This document shows, in pieces, positions 47,021-56,433 of a stretch of 64,000 nt of DNA. The number at the start of each line of letters is the position of its first letter. The stretch's first letter is position 1. Below the pieces are notes generated by a model. The model did no database searches, was not told the origin of the DNA, and saw only the letters and a program-made list of their open reading frames with translations. The DNA lies in contig NZ_LN831029.1 in NCBI RefSeq assembly GCF_001457475.1, positions 1,612,001 through 1,676,000 on the forward strand, read 5' to 3'. The translations under genes were made by a program, and so were the position numbers. Source of the DNA: Achromobacter xylosoxidans. Lineage in GTDB: Bacteria; Pseudomonadota; Gammaproteobacteria; Burkholderiales; Burkholderiaceae_B.

Positions 47021-48796
47021 TCAGGCGTCGCGGTAGCCGGCGGCGACCAGTTCGAAGCCGAACAGGCGGCAGTCCAGGGCGCCGTTGTGCAGCGGCACAC
47101 GGCGCTTGGGCTTGAGGCGCATCTGGTTGGGCAGGGTCAGGTCGCTGGTGATGATGTGCAGCTGCCAGCCGGCGAAATTGCGCTTCAGGCAGGTGGCCCA
47201 GTCGCGCCACAGGTCGGCGTCCTGCTCGGTCGCCATGCGTTCGCCGTAGGGCGGGTTGGTGACGATCCAGCCATGGTCGGCGGGCGCCTGCACTTCGCGG
47301 GCGTCGCCCACCTCGAACCGGATGGTGTCGGCGGTGAGCCAGGCGCGCTCGGCGTTGTTGCGGGCGAATTCGACCGCCTGTGGATCCAGGTCGTAACCGA
47401 CCAGAGGCGCGTCCAGCTGCGGCAGGATGCGCGAGCGCGCATCGTCCTTCAGGTCGCGCCAGCGGTAGGCATCGTGGCCGCGCAGGCGTTCGAAGCCGAA
47501 CGGGCGCGAGATGCCGGGGGGCACGCCCAGCGCGATCCAGGCGGCCTCGATCAGGATGGTGCCGGAGCCGCAGAACGGATCCAGCAGCGGCGCGGCCGGG
47601 TCCCAGCCGGCCAGCGCCAGCATGCCCGCGGCCAGGTTCTCGCGCAGCGGCGCGTCGCCCTTGTCCAGGCGCCAGCCGCGCTTGAACAGCGATTCACCCG
47701 AGGTGTCCAGGTACAGCGTGGCGGTGTGGCCGGTCAGGAACAGGTGCACGCGCGCGTCGGGGCGGACCGTGTCGATGCTGGGGCGTTCGCCTTCCAGTTC
47801 GCGCAGGCGGTCGCAGATGCCGTCCTTGGCGCGCAGATTGCAGTACTGCAGGCTCTGCACGGGGCTCTTGATCGCCGAGGTATCCACGCGCAGCGTCTGT
47901 TCGGCGCCGAACCAGCGCTCCCAGGGCGTATCGCGGGCCAGGTCGAGGATGTCGTCTTCGTGCGAGATCTCGGCGTGGGCGACCTGCACCAGGATGCGGG
48001 TGGCCAGGCGCGAATACAGGTTGGCGCGTTGCACACCCGCCCAATCGGCGGTGAAGGAACAGCCGGCGCGGCCGGCTTCGGCGTCGTCGTAGCCCAGGGC
48101 CTGCATTTCGGCGGTCAGGGCTTCCTCCAGGCCCTGGGGGCAGGGGGCGAAGACCTTGAAACGCTCGGCCTGGCGCGGTTCGCGCGGGCGGCGCTCGCGG
48201 ATCTCGACGGAGGGCGCGCGGTCGCGCGGCGCGTCGGCGTCCCGGGCCGGGCCGGCGTTGATCGACGCATCGTCGTCGTAGTCGGGTTCCGGCGCGAACT
48301 CGGGCGCGGGGCCGTCGTCCTCGAAGGGATCGTAGAAGCGGCCGGCGGGCGTGGCAGGGGCGATGTACTGGTCGTCCATGCGCGGCGCGCGCTGCGGCGT
48401 GCGGCCCGAGCGCGGCGCCGACGGGGCGTCGCGGCGCGGGTCATCGCCACGGCGGGCGCGGTCGCCACGCGGCCCATCGCCACGGCGCGGGCTGTCGCCG
48501 CGGGAACCATCACCGCGGCGCGGATTGTCGCCACGCGCGCCGTCACCACGGCGCGGGCCGTCGCCCCGGTCGCCGTCGGCCGATCGGCGCGCGGCGCGGG
48601 CCGCGGCCTGGCGCTGCTGGTAGCCCTCGGGGTCCTTCTGGCGCTCGATGTTGTCCTTGGCGCGCTCGTTCTGGGCGACCAGGCGGGCGCGGGCGCCGCT
48701 GCGCACGCGTTTGGGCGCGGCTTCGGCGTGCGCGTCGCGCGCGGTTTTCTTGATCGTCAGCGTCTTGCGCGGGCGGTCCTGGTCATCAGCGGACAT
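47021..48796 (-). CDS. THUMP-domain class I RNA methyltransferase, RlmL-like (m2G)
   Basis: 591 residues. From about residue 200 to the end it matches the N-terminal half of RlmL (23S rRNA m2G2445 methylase): a ferredoxin/THUMP part (FKVFAPCPQGLEEALTAEMQ) and a Rossmann methyltransferase with LLDPFCGSGTILIEAAWIAL and the catalytic WIVTNPPYGERM. It lacks the second (RlmK) half of the fused enterobacterial enzyme, which is normal in this group. The first 200 residues are an added low-complexity region with a basic, nucleic-acid-binding-like start (RKTLTIKKTARDAHAEAAPK) and four tandem 11-residue repeats of the form RGDxPRRGDGx at 77-120. Confidence 0.88.
   Translation of the reverse strand: MSADDQDRPRKTLTIKKTARDAHAEAAPKRVRSGARARLVAQNERAKDNIERQKDPEGYQQRQAAARAARRSADGDRGDGPRRGDGARGDNPRRGDGSRGDSPRRGDGPRGDRARRGDDPRRDAPSAPRSGRTPQRAPRMDDQYIAPATPAGRFYDPFEDDGPAPEFAPEPDYDDDASINAGPARDADAPRDRAPSVEIRERRPREPRQAERFKVFAPCPQGLEEALTAEMQALGYDDAEAGRAGCSFTADWAGVQRANLYSRLATRILVQVAHAEISHEDDILDLARDTPWERWFGAEQTLRVDTSAIKSPVQSLQYCNLRAKDGICDRLRELEGERPSIDTVRPDARVHLFLTGHTATLYLDTSGESLFKRGWRLDKGDAPLRENLAAGMLALAGWDPAAPLLDPFCGSGTILIEAAWIALGVPPGISRPFGFERLRGHDAYRWRDLKDDARSRILPQLDAPLVGYDLDPQAVEFARNNAERAWLTADTIRFEVGDAREVQAPADHGWIVTNPPYGERMATEQDADLWRDWATCLKRNFAGWQLHIITSDLTLPNQMRLKPKRRVPLHNGALDCRLFGFELVAAGYRDA
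48437..48568 (-). repeat. 33-bp tandem repeat (4 copies) in the RNA methyltransferase gene
   Basis: Four imperfect in-frame copies of 33 bp encode RGDGPRRGDGA, RGDNPRRGDGS, RGDSPRRGDGP and RGDRARRGDDP. The array is a coding minisatellite whose copy number could vary without a frameshift. Confidence 0.85.
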
Positions 48797-48831
48797 ACGA
48801 ATCCTGGCGAATGTGCAAAGGGTAGGGGGAA

Positions 48832-49260
48832 TCAGAAGGGTTTGACGACGACCAGCGCCACCACCACCAAGAGCAGCAAGACGGGAACTTCGTTGAACCA
48901 GCGATAGAACTTGTGCGAACGGGTGTTCTTGCCCTGTTCGAATTTACGCAGCATGACGCCACAGGCGTGATGGTAGCCGATGACGAGCAGGACGAAAAAG
49001 AGCTTGGCGTGCATCCAGCCGTTGCCGGGGCCGACGCCGATGCCGTAGCCCAGGTACAGCCACATGCCGAGCGCCACCGCGACAACCGCCAGGATGGTGG
49101 TGAAGCGGTAGAGGCGGCGCGCCATGCCGAGCAGGGTGACCTGGACGGCCGAATCCGATTGCTGGGCCAGGTTCACGAAGATGCGGGGCAGGTAGAACAG
49201 GCCGGCGAACCAGGAGGCGATGAAGACGATGTGGAAGGTTTTTACCCAGAGCATGGACAT
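48832..49260 (-). CDS. hemJ: Protoporphyrinogen IX oxidase HemJ
   Basis: 142 residues, four membrane helices. The N-terminus MLWVKTFHIVFIASWFAGLF with YLPRIFVNLA contains the conserved His of the HemJ family, and MHAKLFFVLLVIGYHHACG holds the second histidine region, both thought to bind heme b. HemJ oxidises protoporphyrinogen IX in heme synthesis using an electron acceptor from the respiratory chain. The start at 49260 gives the family length. The RNA methyltransferase gene follows on the same strand after 35 bp. Confidence 0.9.
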   Translation of the reverse strand: MSMLWVKTFHIVFIASWFAGLFYLPRIFVNLAQQSDSAVQVTLLGMARRLYRFTTILAVVAVALGMWLYLGYGIGVGPGNGWMHAKLFFVLLVIGYHHACGVMLRKFEQGKNTRSHKFYRWFNEVPVLLLLVVVALVVVKPF

Positions 49261-49334
49261 GGTGGGGGCGGTCTTTGTTTTCTTGGGGAAGGGGGATTGT
49301 AATTGCTGAGGGCTGGGGGTTCTTCGTAGGTCGC

Positions 49335-49498
49335 CCGTCGCGGCGGCGGTTTGGGGGGGCGGGCGCCCACGATTGCGGTCCGGAGCGTTCGCTCCGGACT
49401 GCCCCTGCCTCAACCTCGTGGCCGCCGTTCGGCGGCTGCCTTCGGTTTCCGTCGGGCGCATCGAGGTTGCCCGCCCCCCAAACCGCCGCCGCGACGGG
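49335..49498. repeat. Structured multi-arm inverted repeat
   Basis: Outer arms of about 30 bp (49335-49365 and 49468-49498, one bulged base) enclose three smaller hairpins: 49379-49388 with 49391-49400 (10 bp), CAACCTCG (49412-49419) with CGAGGTTG (49462-49469), and GCCGCCG (49422-49428) with CGGCGGC (49431-49437). It has no coding sign and looks like a dispersed REP/BIME-type or non-autonomous element. Confidence 0.7.
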
Positions 49499-49562
49499 CT
49501 ACGGGTTTCGAGAAATGAGGCGCTGCCAGACCGGTGGGGTTCTGGGGAGGTTTGCGGGGCCC

Positions 49563-49596
49563 GTCAAAACCGGCCGCGCGGGCGGCCGGTTTTGAC
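49563..49596. terminator. Perfect hairpin downstream of prpD
   Basis: GTCAAAACCGGCCGC (49563-49577) pairs perfectly with 49582-49596 around a 4-nt loop; T4 lies inside the arm on each strand. Its place, about 190 bp after the prpD stop, suits a terminator for the prp operon. Confidence 0.55.
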
Positions 49597-49729
49597 TTAC
49601 GCGGTGGTTTGCGTCGGGACGGGGGGGCTGCGCGGTGGTGGACAGGTGCTTGCTTGGCGCGCAGCCGCGAGGAAGGGAGAAGAGCGGCCCCGGACGGTTT
49701 TGCCGTGATGGGGCCGTGGGGCGTGCAGC

Positions 49730-49791
49730 TTGTCGCTTCAGATCTGCGCTTGTCGCTTCGGATCAGATCCGCGCGTGTCGCCTCAGATCAC
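49730..49791. repeat. Three imperfect tandem copies at the prpD 3' end
   Basis: Units beginning TTGTCGCTTCAGATC (49730), TTGTCGCTTCGGATC (49750) and GTGTCGCCTCAGATC (49775). The third overlaps the last prpD codons and stop, so the other two look like duplications of the gene end. Confidence 0.55.
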
Positions 49792-51234
49792 ATACAGATC
49801 GACGTACTCGTGGACTGGCATCGTTTCCAGTTTCTTCTGGTCCAGCGACGCTTCCAGGATGCGGGCCTGTTGGCGGGCGGGGAAGATGCGGGCGAGGTTG
49901 GTGCGGAATTTCGCTTCCAGCAGGGGGATGCCGTCGGCGCGGCGGCGCTTGTGGCCGATGGGGTATTCGCAGACGACCTCGTCGAGCTGGGTGCCGTCGG
50001 TGAACCTGACGGTGAGCGCGTTGGCGATGGAGCGTTTGTCGGGGTCGTGGTAGTCGCGGGTGTAGGCCGGATCCTCGACGCAGGTGATCTTGTCGCGCAG
50101 GGCGTCGATGCGCGGGTCGGCGGCGACGTCGTCCTCGTAGTCGGCGGCGGTGAGGCGGCCGAACAGGAGCGGGACGGCGACCATGTACTGGATGCAGTGG
50201 TCGCGGTCGGCGGGGTTGTTCAGCGGGCCCTTCTTGTCGATGATGCGGATGCACGCCTCGTGGGTGCGGATGGTGATGCTGGCGATGTCCTCGGCGGACT
50301 TGCCCAGGGACTTGAGGCGGTCATGGATCTGCATGGCGCATTCGACCGCCGTCTGCGAGTGAAACTCGGCCGGGAACGAGATCTTGAACAGCACGTTTTC
50401 CATGACGTAGCTGCCGTAGGGGCGCTGGAACCGGAACGGCTGGCCCTTGAACAGCACGTCGTAGAAGCCCCAGGTCTTGGCGGACAGCACCGAGGGGTAG
50501 CCCATCTCGCCGGTGCGGGCGATCAGCGCCAGGCGCACGGCGCGGCTGGTGGCGTCGCCGGCGGCCCAGCTCTTGCGGCTGCCGGTGTTGGGGGCGTGGC
50601 GGTAGGTGCGCAGGCTCTGGCCGTCGACCCAGGCCAGCGAGACGGCGTTGATGACTTCGTCGCGGGTGAGGCCCAGCATCTGCGCCACCACGGCGGTGGA
50701 CGCGACCTTGACCAGCACCACGTGGTCCAGGCCGACCTTGTTGAAGGAATTCTCGAGCGCGATGCAGCCCTGGATCTCGTGCGCCTTGATCATGCCGGTC
50801 AGCACGGCGCGCATCGTCAGGGGCGGCTTGCCGGCGGCGACGGCGGTGCGCGACAGCCAGTCGGCGGTGGCCAGGATGCCGCCCAGGTTGTCGGACGGGT
50901 GGCCCCATTCGGCGGCCAGCCAGGTGTCGTTGAAGTCGAGCCAGCGGATCATCGCGCCGATGTTGAACGCGGCCTGCACGGGGTCCAGCTGGAATTGGGT
51001 GCCGGGCACCTTGGCGCCGTGCGGGACGACGGTGCCGGGGACGACGGGGCCCAGCAGCTTGCGGCACGCCGGATATTCCAGCGCTTCCAGGCCGCAGCCG
51101 AGGGTGTCGATCAGGCAGTTGCGAGCGGTCTCGTAGGCCAGGCCGCTCTGGATTTCATAGTTCAGTACGTAGTCGGCGATATCGACCAGGACCTGGTCGG
51201 GCTCGGGACGGACGTTGGAGATCGGGGCAGACAT
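49783..51234 (-). CDS. prpD: 2-methylcitrate dehydratase
   Basis: 483 residues, normal for PrpD. It dehydrates 2-methylcitrate to 2-methyl-cis-aconitate without an iron-sulfur cluster. Family features: [41 protein letters not shown] and [20 protein letters not shown]. It is the last gene of the minus-strand prpB-prpC-prpD cluster, 82 bp after prpC. AcnD and PrpF, the alternative iron-sulfur route, are absent from the window, so this PrpD is the likely dehydratase. Confidence 0.95.
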   Translation of the reverse strand: MSAPISNVRPEPDQVLVDIADYVLNYEIQSGLAYETARNCLIDTLGCGLEALEYPACRKLLGPVVPGTVVPHGAKVPGTQFQLDPVQAAFNIGAMIRWLDFNDTWLAAEWGHPSDNLGGILATADWLSRTAVAAGKPPLTMRAVLTGMIKAHEIQGCIALENSFNKVGLDHVVLVKVASTAVVAQMLGLTRDEVINAVSLAWVDGQSLRTYRHAPNTGSRKSWAAGDATSRAVRLALIARTGEMGYPSVLSAKTWGFYDVLFKGQPFRFQRPYGSYVMENVLFKISFPAEFHSQTAVECAMQIHDRLKSLGKSAEDIASITIRTHEACIRIIDKKGPLNNPADRDHCIQYMVAVPLLFGRLTAADYEDDVAADPRIDALRDKITCVEDPAYTRDYHDPDKRSIANALTVRFTDGTQLDEVVCEYPIGHKRRRADGIPLLEAKFRTNLARIFPARQQARILEASLDQKKLETMPVHEYVDLYVI

Positions 51235-51316
51235 TTGGTACCTCTCCTGAGTGTTTACAGGCGGCACTGGGCCCGCGCGGCGCGGGGTATGGCGTCGGCA
51301 GGCCCATGTCGTCGTC

Positions 51317-52522
51317 TTACTTGCGCTTGTCGATCGGCACGAACTTCTGATCTTCCGGACCGACGTAGTTGGCGGTCGGGCGGATGATCTTGTTGTCCAC
51401 GCGCTGCTCGATGATGTGGGCCGACCAGCCCGCGGTGCGCGCGATCACGAACAGCGGGGTGAACATGGCGGTGGGCACGCCCATCATGTGGTAGCTGACG
51501 GCCGAGAACCAGTCCAGGTTGGGGAACATCTTCTTGATGTCCCACATGACCGTCTCGAGGCGTTCGGCGATGTCGAACATCTTGGTGCTGCCGGCCTTCT
51601 TGGAGAGCTTCTTGGCCACTTCCTTGATGACCTTGTTGCGCGGGTCGGACACGGTGTAGACCGGATGGCCGAAGCCGATGATGACTTCCTTGGCCTCGAC
51701 GCGGCGGCGGATGTCGGCCTCGGCTTCGTCCGGCGTCTCGTAGCGCTTCTGCACGTCGAAGGCGACCTCGTTGGCGCCGCCGTGCTTGGGGCCGCGCAGC
51801 GCGCCGATGGCGCCGGTGATGGCCGAGAACATGTCCGAGCCGGTGCCGGCGATGACGCGGGCGGTGAAGGTGGAGGCGTTGAATTCATGCTCGGCGTACA
51901 GGTTCAGCGAGATGTGCATCGCCTTGACCCATTCGTCGCTCGGCTTCTCGCCGTGCAGCAGGTGCAGGAAGTGGCCGCCGATGCTGTCATCGTCGGTCTG
52001 CACGTCGATCACGCGGCCGTTGTGGCTGTAGTGGTACCAGTACAGCAGGGCCGAACCCAGGTTGGCCATCAGGCGGTCGGCGATGTCGCGCGCGCCGGGC
52101 AGGTTGTGGTCGTCCTTTTCGGGCAGCACGCAGCCCAGCACCGAGACGGCCGTGCGCATCACGTCCATCGGGTGGCTGGCGGCGGGCAGCGCCTCGAGCG
52201 CGTCCTGCAGCTGCACCGGCAGGCCGCGCAGCGAACGCAGCTTTTCCTTGTAGGCCTTCAGTTCGGCCTTGTTGGGCAGCTTGCCGTGCACCAGCAGGTG
52301 GGCGATTTCCTCGAACTCGCTGGTATGGGCGATGTCCAGGATGTCGTAGCCGCGGTAGTGCAGGTCGTTGCCGCTGCGGCCGACGGTACACAGCGCGGTG
52401 TTGCCGGCGACCACGCCGGACAGCGCGACCGATTTCTTGGGCTTGAAGCCGGCCTTTTCTTCCGGCTTGGCGGCCGGGGTGGTATCCGTTTTGGCAGCCT
52501 GCTTCTTGGGAGCCGTGCTCAT
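51317..52522 (-). CDS. prpC: 2-methylcitrate synthase
   Basis: 401 residues. It condenses propionyl-CoA with oxaloacetate to 2-methylcitrate. Citrate-synthase fold residues are present in [18 protein letters not shown] and [20 protein letters not shown], with [18 protein letters not shown] near the end; the GHPVYT variant separates PrpC from GltA (GHRVYK), which is also in this window. The first 30 residues are a Lys/Ala/Pro/Thr-rich extension not needed for the fold. It lies 90 bp after prpB and 82 bp before prpD on the same strand. Confidence 0.94.
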   Translation of the reverse strand: MSTAPKKQAAKTDTTPAAKPEEKAGFKPKKSVALSGVVAGNTALCTVGRSGNDLHYRGYDILDIAHTSEFEEIAHLLVHGKLPNKAELKAYKEKLRSLRGLPVQLQDALEALPAASHPMDVMRTAVSVLGCVLPEKDDHNLPGARDIADRLMANLGSALLYWYHYSHNGRVIDVQTDDDSIGGHFLHLLHGEKPSDEWVKAMHISLNLYAEHEFNASTFTARVIAGTGSDMFSAITGAIGALRGPKHGGANEVAFDVQKRYETPDEAEADIRRRVEAKEVIIGFGHPVYTVSDPRNKVIKEVAKKLSKKAGSTKMFDIAERLETVMWDIKKMFPNLDWFSAVSYHMMGVPTAMFTPLFVIARTAGWSAHIIEQRVDNKIIRPTANYVGPEDQKFVPIDKRK

Positions 52523-52612
52523 GTCTCTACTCCTTTCCTTTCGCGGTGGTCGATGCAATGGGGGAAGCTGGGGCGCCGCGGGATCGCCGCGGCGCCGGAT
52601 GCGGTGGCGCGC

Positions 52613-53503
52613 TCAGGCCTTGCCCTTCTGGAACAGGGCGTCCAGGCGCGATTCGAATTCGTGGTAGCCGATGCGGTCGTACAGTTCTTCGCGCGTCTGC
52701 ATCAGGTCGACCACGTTCTTCTGGTGGCCGTCGCGGCGGATGGCGGTGTAGACGGCCTCGGCGGCCTTGTTCATGGCGCGGAAGGCCGACAGCGGGTAGA
52801 GCACCATGCCCACGCCCACGCTCTTGAGTTCTTCCACCGAGAACAGCGGCGTCTTGCCGAATTCGGTGATGTTGGCCAGCACCGGCACCTTGACCGCCTT
52901 GACGAAGCGGTCGTAGGTCGGCAGGTCGTAGGCGGCTTCGGCGAAGATGGCGTCGGCGCCGGCTTCGACGCAGGCCAGGGCGCGCTCGATGGCGGCGTCC
53001 ACGCCGTGCGAGGCGATGGCGTCGGTGCGCGCGATCAGGTAGAAGTCGCTGTCGGTGCGGGCGTCGGCCGCGGCCTTGACGCGATCGGCCATTTCCTCGG
53101 TGCTGACGATTTCCTTGCCCGGACGGTGGCCGCAGCGCTTGGCGCCGACCTGGTCTTCGATGTGGCAGGCGGCGGCGCCGAACTTGATCAGGCTCTTGAC
53201 GGTGCGGGCGATGTTGAACGCCGACGGGCCGAAGCCGGTGTCGATGTCGACCAGCAGCGGCACGTCGCAGACGTCGGTGATGCGGCGCACGTCCGTCAGC
53301 ACGTCGTCCATGGTGTTGATGCCCAGGTCGGGCAGGCCCAGCGAACCCGCGGCAACGCCGCCGCCCGACAGGTAGATGGCGCGGTAGCCGGCGCGCTTGG
53401 CCAGCAGGGCGTGGTTGGCGTTGATGGCGCCAATGATCTGCAACGGGTTTTCTTCGGCGAGCGCGCGGCGGAACAGGGCGCCGGCGGATTCGGGTCTGGA
53501 CAT
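52613..53503 (-). CDS. prpB: 2-methylisocitrate lyase
   Basis: 296 residues of the isocitrate lyase/PEP mutase superfamily. It splits 2-methylisocitrate into pyruvate and succinate. Catalytic features are [19 protein letters not shown], the metal site DIDTGFG and the conserved [18 protein letters not shown], with the nucleophile cysteine in KRCGH. Shine-Dalgarno GGAGAC precedes the ATG. It starts the prpBCD cluster; no regulator prpR lies beside it, and the upstream neighbour is mdh on the same strand. Confidence 0.95.
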   Translation of the reverse strand: MSRPESAGALFRRALAEENPLQIIGAINANHALLAKRAGYRAIYLSGGGVAAGSLGLPDLGINTMDDVLTDVRRITDVCDVPLLVDIDTGFGPSAFNIARTVKSLIKFGAAACHIEDQVGAKRCGHRPGKEIVSTEEMADRVKAAADARTDSDFYLIARTDAIASHGVDAAIERALACVEAGADAIFAEAAYDLPTYDRFVKAVKVPVLANITEFGKTPLFSVEELKSVGVGMVLYPLSAFRAMNKAAEAVYTAIRRDGHQKNVVDLMQTREELYDRIGYHEFESRLDALFQKGKA

Positions 53504-53691
53504 GGGTGGTCTCCGTTATAGGGGCCGGGTGTCGTGACGTTGCCCCGGCTGGGATGTCAGGTCTTGCGGGTCCGCGGCGGGCCGGATCGGGATCCGGCAC
53601 CTTGCCATGACCTTACCGCGGTCGCGGCGCGTAAATCTGTCCCCTTCGCGACAATTCCTTGCGCGGCGGCAAAGAGACAGGTGTACGTGCC

Positions 53692-53753
53692 GCGCGGCGC
53701 ATTGCGCGAATGCGCCGCGCTTGCGAATTGGGCCCGCGTCAACGGGCCCAATT
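53692..53753. terminator. Two tandem hairpins after mdh
   Basis: First on the minus strand, nearest mdh: AATTGGGCCCG (53726-53736) with CGGGCCCAATT (53743-53753), 15 bp past the mdh stop. Second: GCGCGGCGCATT (53692-53703) with its 12-bp complement (53709-53720). Neither has a long T-run, but together they should separate mdh from prpBCD. Confidence 0.6.
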
Positions 53754-53768
53754 CTGCTTGCGGACTGC

Positions 53769-54758
53769 TTACTTCAGCAGGTCCTTGACGCCGTCGCGCT
53801 CTTCCAGCAGCTCTTTCAGCGTGAAGTCCAGGCGCTCACGCGAGAAGGCGTCGATTTCCAGGCCTTCGACGCGCTTGTATTCGCCGTTTTCGGTCGTGAC
53901 CGGCACGCCGTAGATGATGCCTTCGGGGATGCCGTAGGAGCCATCCGACGGAATGCCCATGGTGACCCACTTGCCGTTGCTGCCCAGGACCCAGTCACGC
54001 ACGTGGTCGATGGCGGCGTTGGCGGCCGAGGCGGCCGACGACAGGCCGCGGGCCTCGATGATGGCGGCGCCGCGCTTGCCCACGGTGGGGATGAAGGTGT
54101 CGCGGTTCCAGGCGTCGTCGTTGATCAGCTTGGACAGCGATTCGCCGCCGACGGTGGCGAAGCGGTAGTCGGGGTACATGGTGGGCGAGTGGTTGCCCCA
54201 CACGACCAGCTTCTCGATGTCGGCCACGGCCTTGCCCGACTTGGCGGCCAGTTGCGACAGGGCGCGGTTGTGGTCCAGGCGCAGCATGGCGGTGAAGTTC
54301 TTGGCGGGCAGGTCCGGCGCCGACTTCATGGCGATGTAGGCGTTGGTGTTGGCCGGATTGCCGACCACCAGGACCTTGACGTTGCGGCTGGCGACGTCGT
54401 TCAGGGCCTTGCCCTGGGCCGTGAAGATCTGGGCGTTGACCGACAGCAGGTCCTTGCGTTCCATGCCGGGGCCGCGCGGGCGGGCGCCGACCAGCAGGGC
54501 CACGTCCGCGTCCTTGAACGCCGTGCGCGGATCGCTGTGGGCGGTGACTTCCTGCAGCAGCGGGAAGGCGCAGTCATCCAGTTCCATGATGACGCCCTTC
54601 AGGGCCTTTTGCGCTTTTTCGTCGGGGATTTCAAGCAGTTGCAGAATGACGGGCTGATCTTTGCCCAGCATTTCGCCGGAGGCGATGCGGAACAGCAGTG
54701 CGTAACCGATTTGGCCGGCGGCGCCGGTGACGGCGACACGCAAGGCAGGCTTAGACAT
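53769..54758 (-). CDS. mdh: Malate dehydrogenase
   Basis: 329 residues, the NAD-dependent type-2 (cytosolic-like) MDH. It interconverts malate and oxaloacetate. The N-terminal [20 protein letters not shown], the substrate-binding loop [18 protein letters not shown] and the catalytic histidine in [13 protein letters not shown] are present. The start at 54758 follows a CGGAGAA Shine-Dalgarno. It is divergent from the GntR regulator and sdh operon, with a palindromic operator candidate between (54905-54930). Confidence 0.96.
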   Translation of the reverse strand: MSKPALRVAVTGAAGQIGYALLFRIASGEMLGKDQPVILQLLEIPDEKAQKALKGVIMELDDCAFPLLQEVTAHSDPRTAFKDADVALLVGARPRGPGMERKDLLSVNAQIFTAQGKALNDVASRNVKVLVVGNPANTNAYIAMKSAPDLPAKNFTAMLRLDHNRALSQLAAKSGKAVADIEKLVVWGNHSPTMYPDYRFATVGGESLSKLINDDAWNRDTFIPTVGKRGAAIIEARGLSSAASAANAAIDHVRDWVLGSNGKWVTMGIPSDGSYGIPEGIIYGVPVTTENGEYKRVEGLEIDAFSRERLDFTLKELLEERDGVKDLLK

Positions 54759-55115
54759 GGACGTTCTCCGTAATGGTGTGGCGAGAAAGAAATCTCGCCA
54801 ATCAGTGTAATCCGTTGAGCGGCGCAAACGGCCTGCGCGCGAGGGGCGGCCAGGTTGCCGGACAGACGGAAATCCTAGAACTAATTTACGGGTGCGTCAA
54901 TTGATCTTATATCTTATATAAGACATAAGACGTTGGACAGCGTTGCCCCCGATATGCCACAATAGAGCGTTTGTTCGAATGCGCCGCAGCACCGCCGGCT
55001 GCGCGCCTGTATCAGGCCAGAACACCGGCACCGCAGCAGCGCATGCGAATGGAAACCGCATCGTTTGCGCTGCCTTTCCATTCTCCGGATGAACATGACA
55101 CTTCCAAGACGATCC
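54759..55115. promoter_or_regulatory. Divergent mdh / gntR promoter region
   Basis: 357 bp without a gene. The striking element is the symmetric palindrome at 54905-54930 in an AT-rich patch; flanking DNA is GC-rich. Promoters for both genes must lie here, but I could not fix paired elements with confidence. Confidence 0.6.
54905..54930. promoter_or_regulatory. Symmetric 26-bp palindromic operator candidate
   Basis: The central 12-bp perfect palindrome TCTTATATAAGA (54912-54923) is flanked at one-base distance on each side by further half-sites TCTTAT (54905-54910) and ATAAGA (54925-54930), making four half-sites in a nested symmetry. It lies 147 bp from the mdh start and 186 bp from the gntR start, a likely binding site for the GntR regulator. 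Confidence 0.7.
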
Positions 55116-55895
55116 ATGGCAGACCCCCGGCCCGAAACTCCCCTACGTACTCGCGCCGCCCGTCCAGCGGGCGAGGGGGCCGCTTTCAGTCCGTTGTACC
55201 GCCAGATCAAGGGCCTGCTCGTCCAGAGCCTGGACCGCGGCGAATGGAAGCCCGGCGAACTCATCCCCAGCGAAATCGATCTGGCCGCCCGCTTCCAGGT
55301 GAGCCAGGGCACGGTGCGCAAGGCGGTCGATGAGTTGGCCGCCGAACACTTGCTGCTGCGCCGCCAGGGCAAGGGCACCTTCGTCGCCACCCACCATGAA
55401 GCCCGCGTGCGCTACCGCTTCCTGCGCCTGGCCCCCGACGAAGAGGGCGAGGCCGGCCGCGCCGAAAGCCGCATCCTCGAATGCCGGCGCTTGCGGGCGC
55501 CGGCCGAGATCGCGCGCGCGCTCGACCTGCGCGCCGGCGAAACCGTCGTCATGATCCGCCGCCTGCTGTCCATGGGGCAGACACCCACCGTGCTGGACGA
55601 CATCTGGCTGCCGGGATCCATCTTCCGCGGCCTCACCTTCGAGCTGTTGAGCGCGAACAAGGCGCCGCTCTATGGCCTGTTTGAATCCGAGTTCGGCGTC
55701 AGCATGGTGCGCGCGGACGAAAAGCTGCGCGCGGTGGCCGCGCCGGCCGAAGTCTGTACGCTGCTTAATGTTGCCGCCGGCACGCCGTTGTTGCAGGTGG
55801 ATCGTGTGTCGTACACGTACGGTGACCGCCCCATGGAAATCCGGCGGGGCTTGTACTTGACCGATCGATACCACTACCGCAATAGTCTGAATTGA
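55116..55895 (+). CDS. GntR-family (HutC/UTRA) regulator, probable TCA-cycle regulator
   Basis: 259 residues from the ATG at 55116; starts at 55095 or 55089 are also in frame. The GntR helix-turn-helix (about 24-95: IPSEIDLAARFQVSQGTVRK and LRRQGKGTFVA) precedes a UTRA ligand domain (about 110-255: VMIRRLLSMGQTPTVLDDIW and YGDRPMEIRRGLYLTDRYHY), the HutC subfamily. UTRA domains bind small organic molecules. It lies between mdh (divergent) and sdhC (same strand, 121 bp) and probably controls these TCA genes through the palindrome at 54905-54930. Target genes and ligand are inference. Confidence 0.88.
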   Translation: MADPRPETPLRTRAARPAGEGAAFSPLYRQIKGLLVQSLDRGEWKPGELIPSEIDLAARFQVSQGTVRKAVDELAAEHLLLRRQGKGTFVATHHEARVRYRFLRLAPDEEGEAGRAESRILECRRLRAPAEIARALDLRAGETVVMIRRLLSMGQTPTVLDDIWLPGSIFRGLTFELLSANKAPLYGLFESEFGVSMVRADEKLRAVAAPAEVCTLLNVAAGTPLLQVDRVSYTYGDRPMEIRRGLYLTDRYHYRNSLN

Positions 55896-56016
55896 TGAGC
55901 TTTTTACCTACGATTTGATACCAACCCGATCTCTGGGCGAAAATACCGTGTTTGCCCGCAAGGGCCACGGCATTGCCGCCGTCACGATTCCCTAGTTCCG
56001 AAACACCGAGGCCGTC

Positions 56017-56433
56017 ATGTCCGACACCGCTGCCAAGCCACGTCCGCAGTTTCGCAATATTGGGCTTGCCCAAGTTGCGTTCTCCTATCGCCTGCCCCTG
56101 GCCGGCAAGCTGTCCATCCTGCACCGCATCAGCGGCATATTGCTGTTCCTCTGTCTGCCCTTGGTCATTCTGCCGCTGTTCGCGGCCAGCGTGGCCTCGC
56201 CGCAGACCTTCGCGGCCGTCGCCGCGTATGCCGGCAATCCGATCGTCAAGCTCGTCCTCCTGGTCCTGATCTGGGGCTACCTGCATCACTTCTGTGCGGG
56301 CATCCGCTACCTGCTGCTGGACCTGCACCTGGGCATCGACAAGCTGTCGGCCAAGAAAAGCGCCGGCGTGGTTTTCGGTGTCAGCCTGGCGCTGACCCTG
56401 GTGTTCGCCCTCAAACTGTTCGGAGTGCTGTAA
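56017..56433 (+). CDS. sdhC: Succinate dehydrogenase cytochrome b556 subunit
   Basis: 138 residues, three membrane helices. The N-terminal region QVAFSYRLPLAGKLSILHRISGI contains the conserved serine and arginine of the quinone site and SILHRI; the heme-b histidine is in WGYLHHFCAGIRYLLLDLH. It anchors SdhAB in the inner membrane with SdhD. The stop (TAA) is immediately followed by the sdhD ATG, so translation is coupled. It starts the sdhCDABE-gltA run. Confidence 0.95.
   Translation: MSDTAAKPRPQFRNIGLAQVAFSYRLPLAGKLSILHRISGILLFLCLPLVILPLFAASVASPQTFAAVAAYAGNPIVKLVLLVLIWGYLHHFCAGIRYLLLDLHLGIDKLSAKKSAGVVFGVSLALTLVFALKLFGVL

Larger units (their letters stand above)
49261..49782. other. Intergenic region between hemJ and prpD
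   Basis: 522 bp with no credible gene. From left to right it holds the hemJ promoter area, the structured repeat at 49335-49498, a 15-bp hairpin at 49563-49596, and three imperfect copies of a roughly 20-bp unit at 49730-49791. Open frames here are short and lack ribosome binding sites. Confidence 0.6.

Noticed and set aside
48437..48568. Possible CRISPR array
   Set aside because: The 33-bp units are contiguous, in frame and coding, with no unique spacers and no cas genes nearby.
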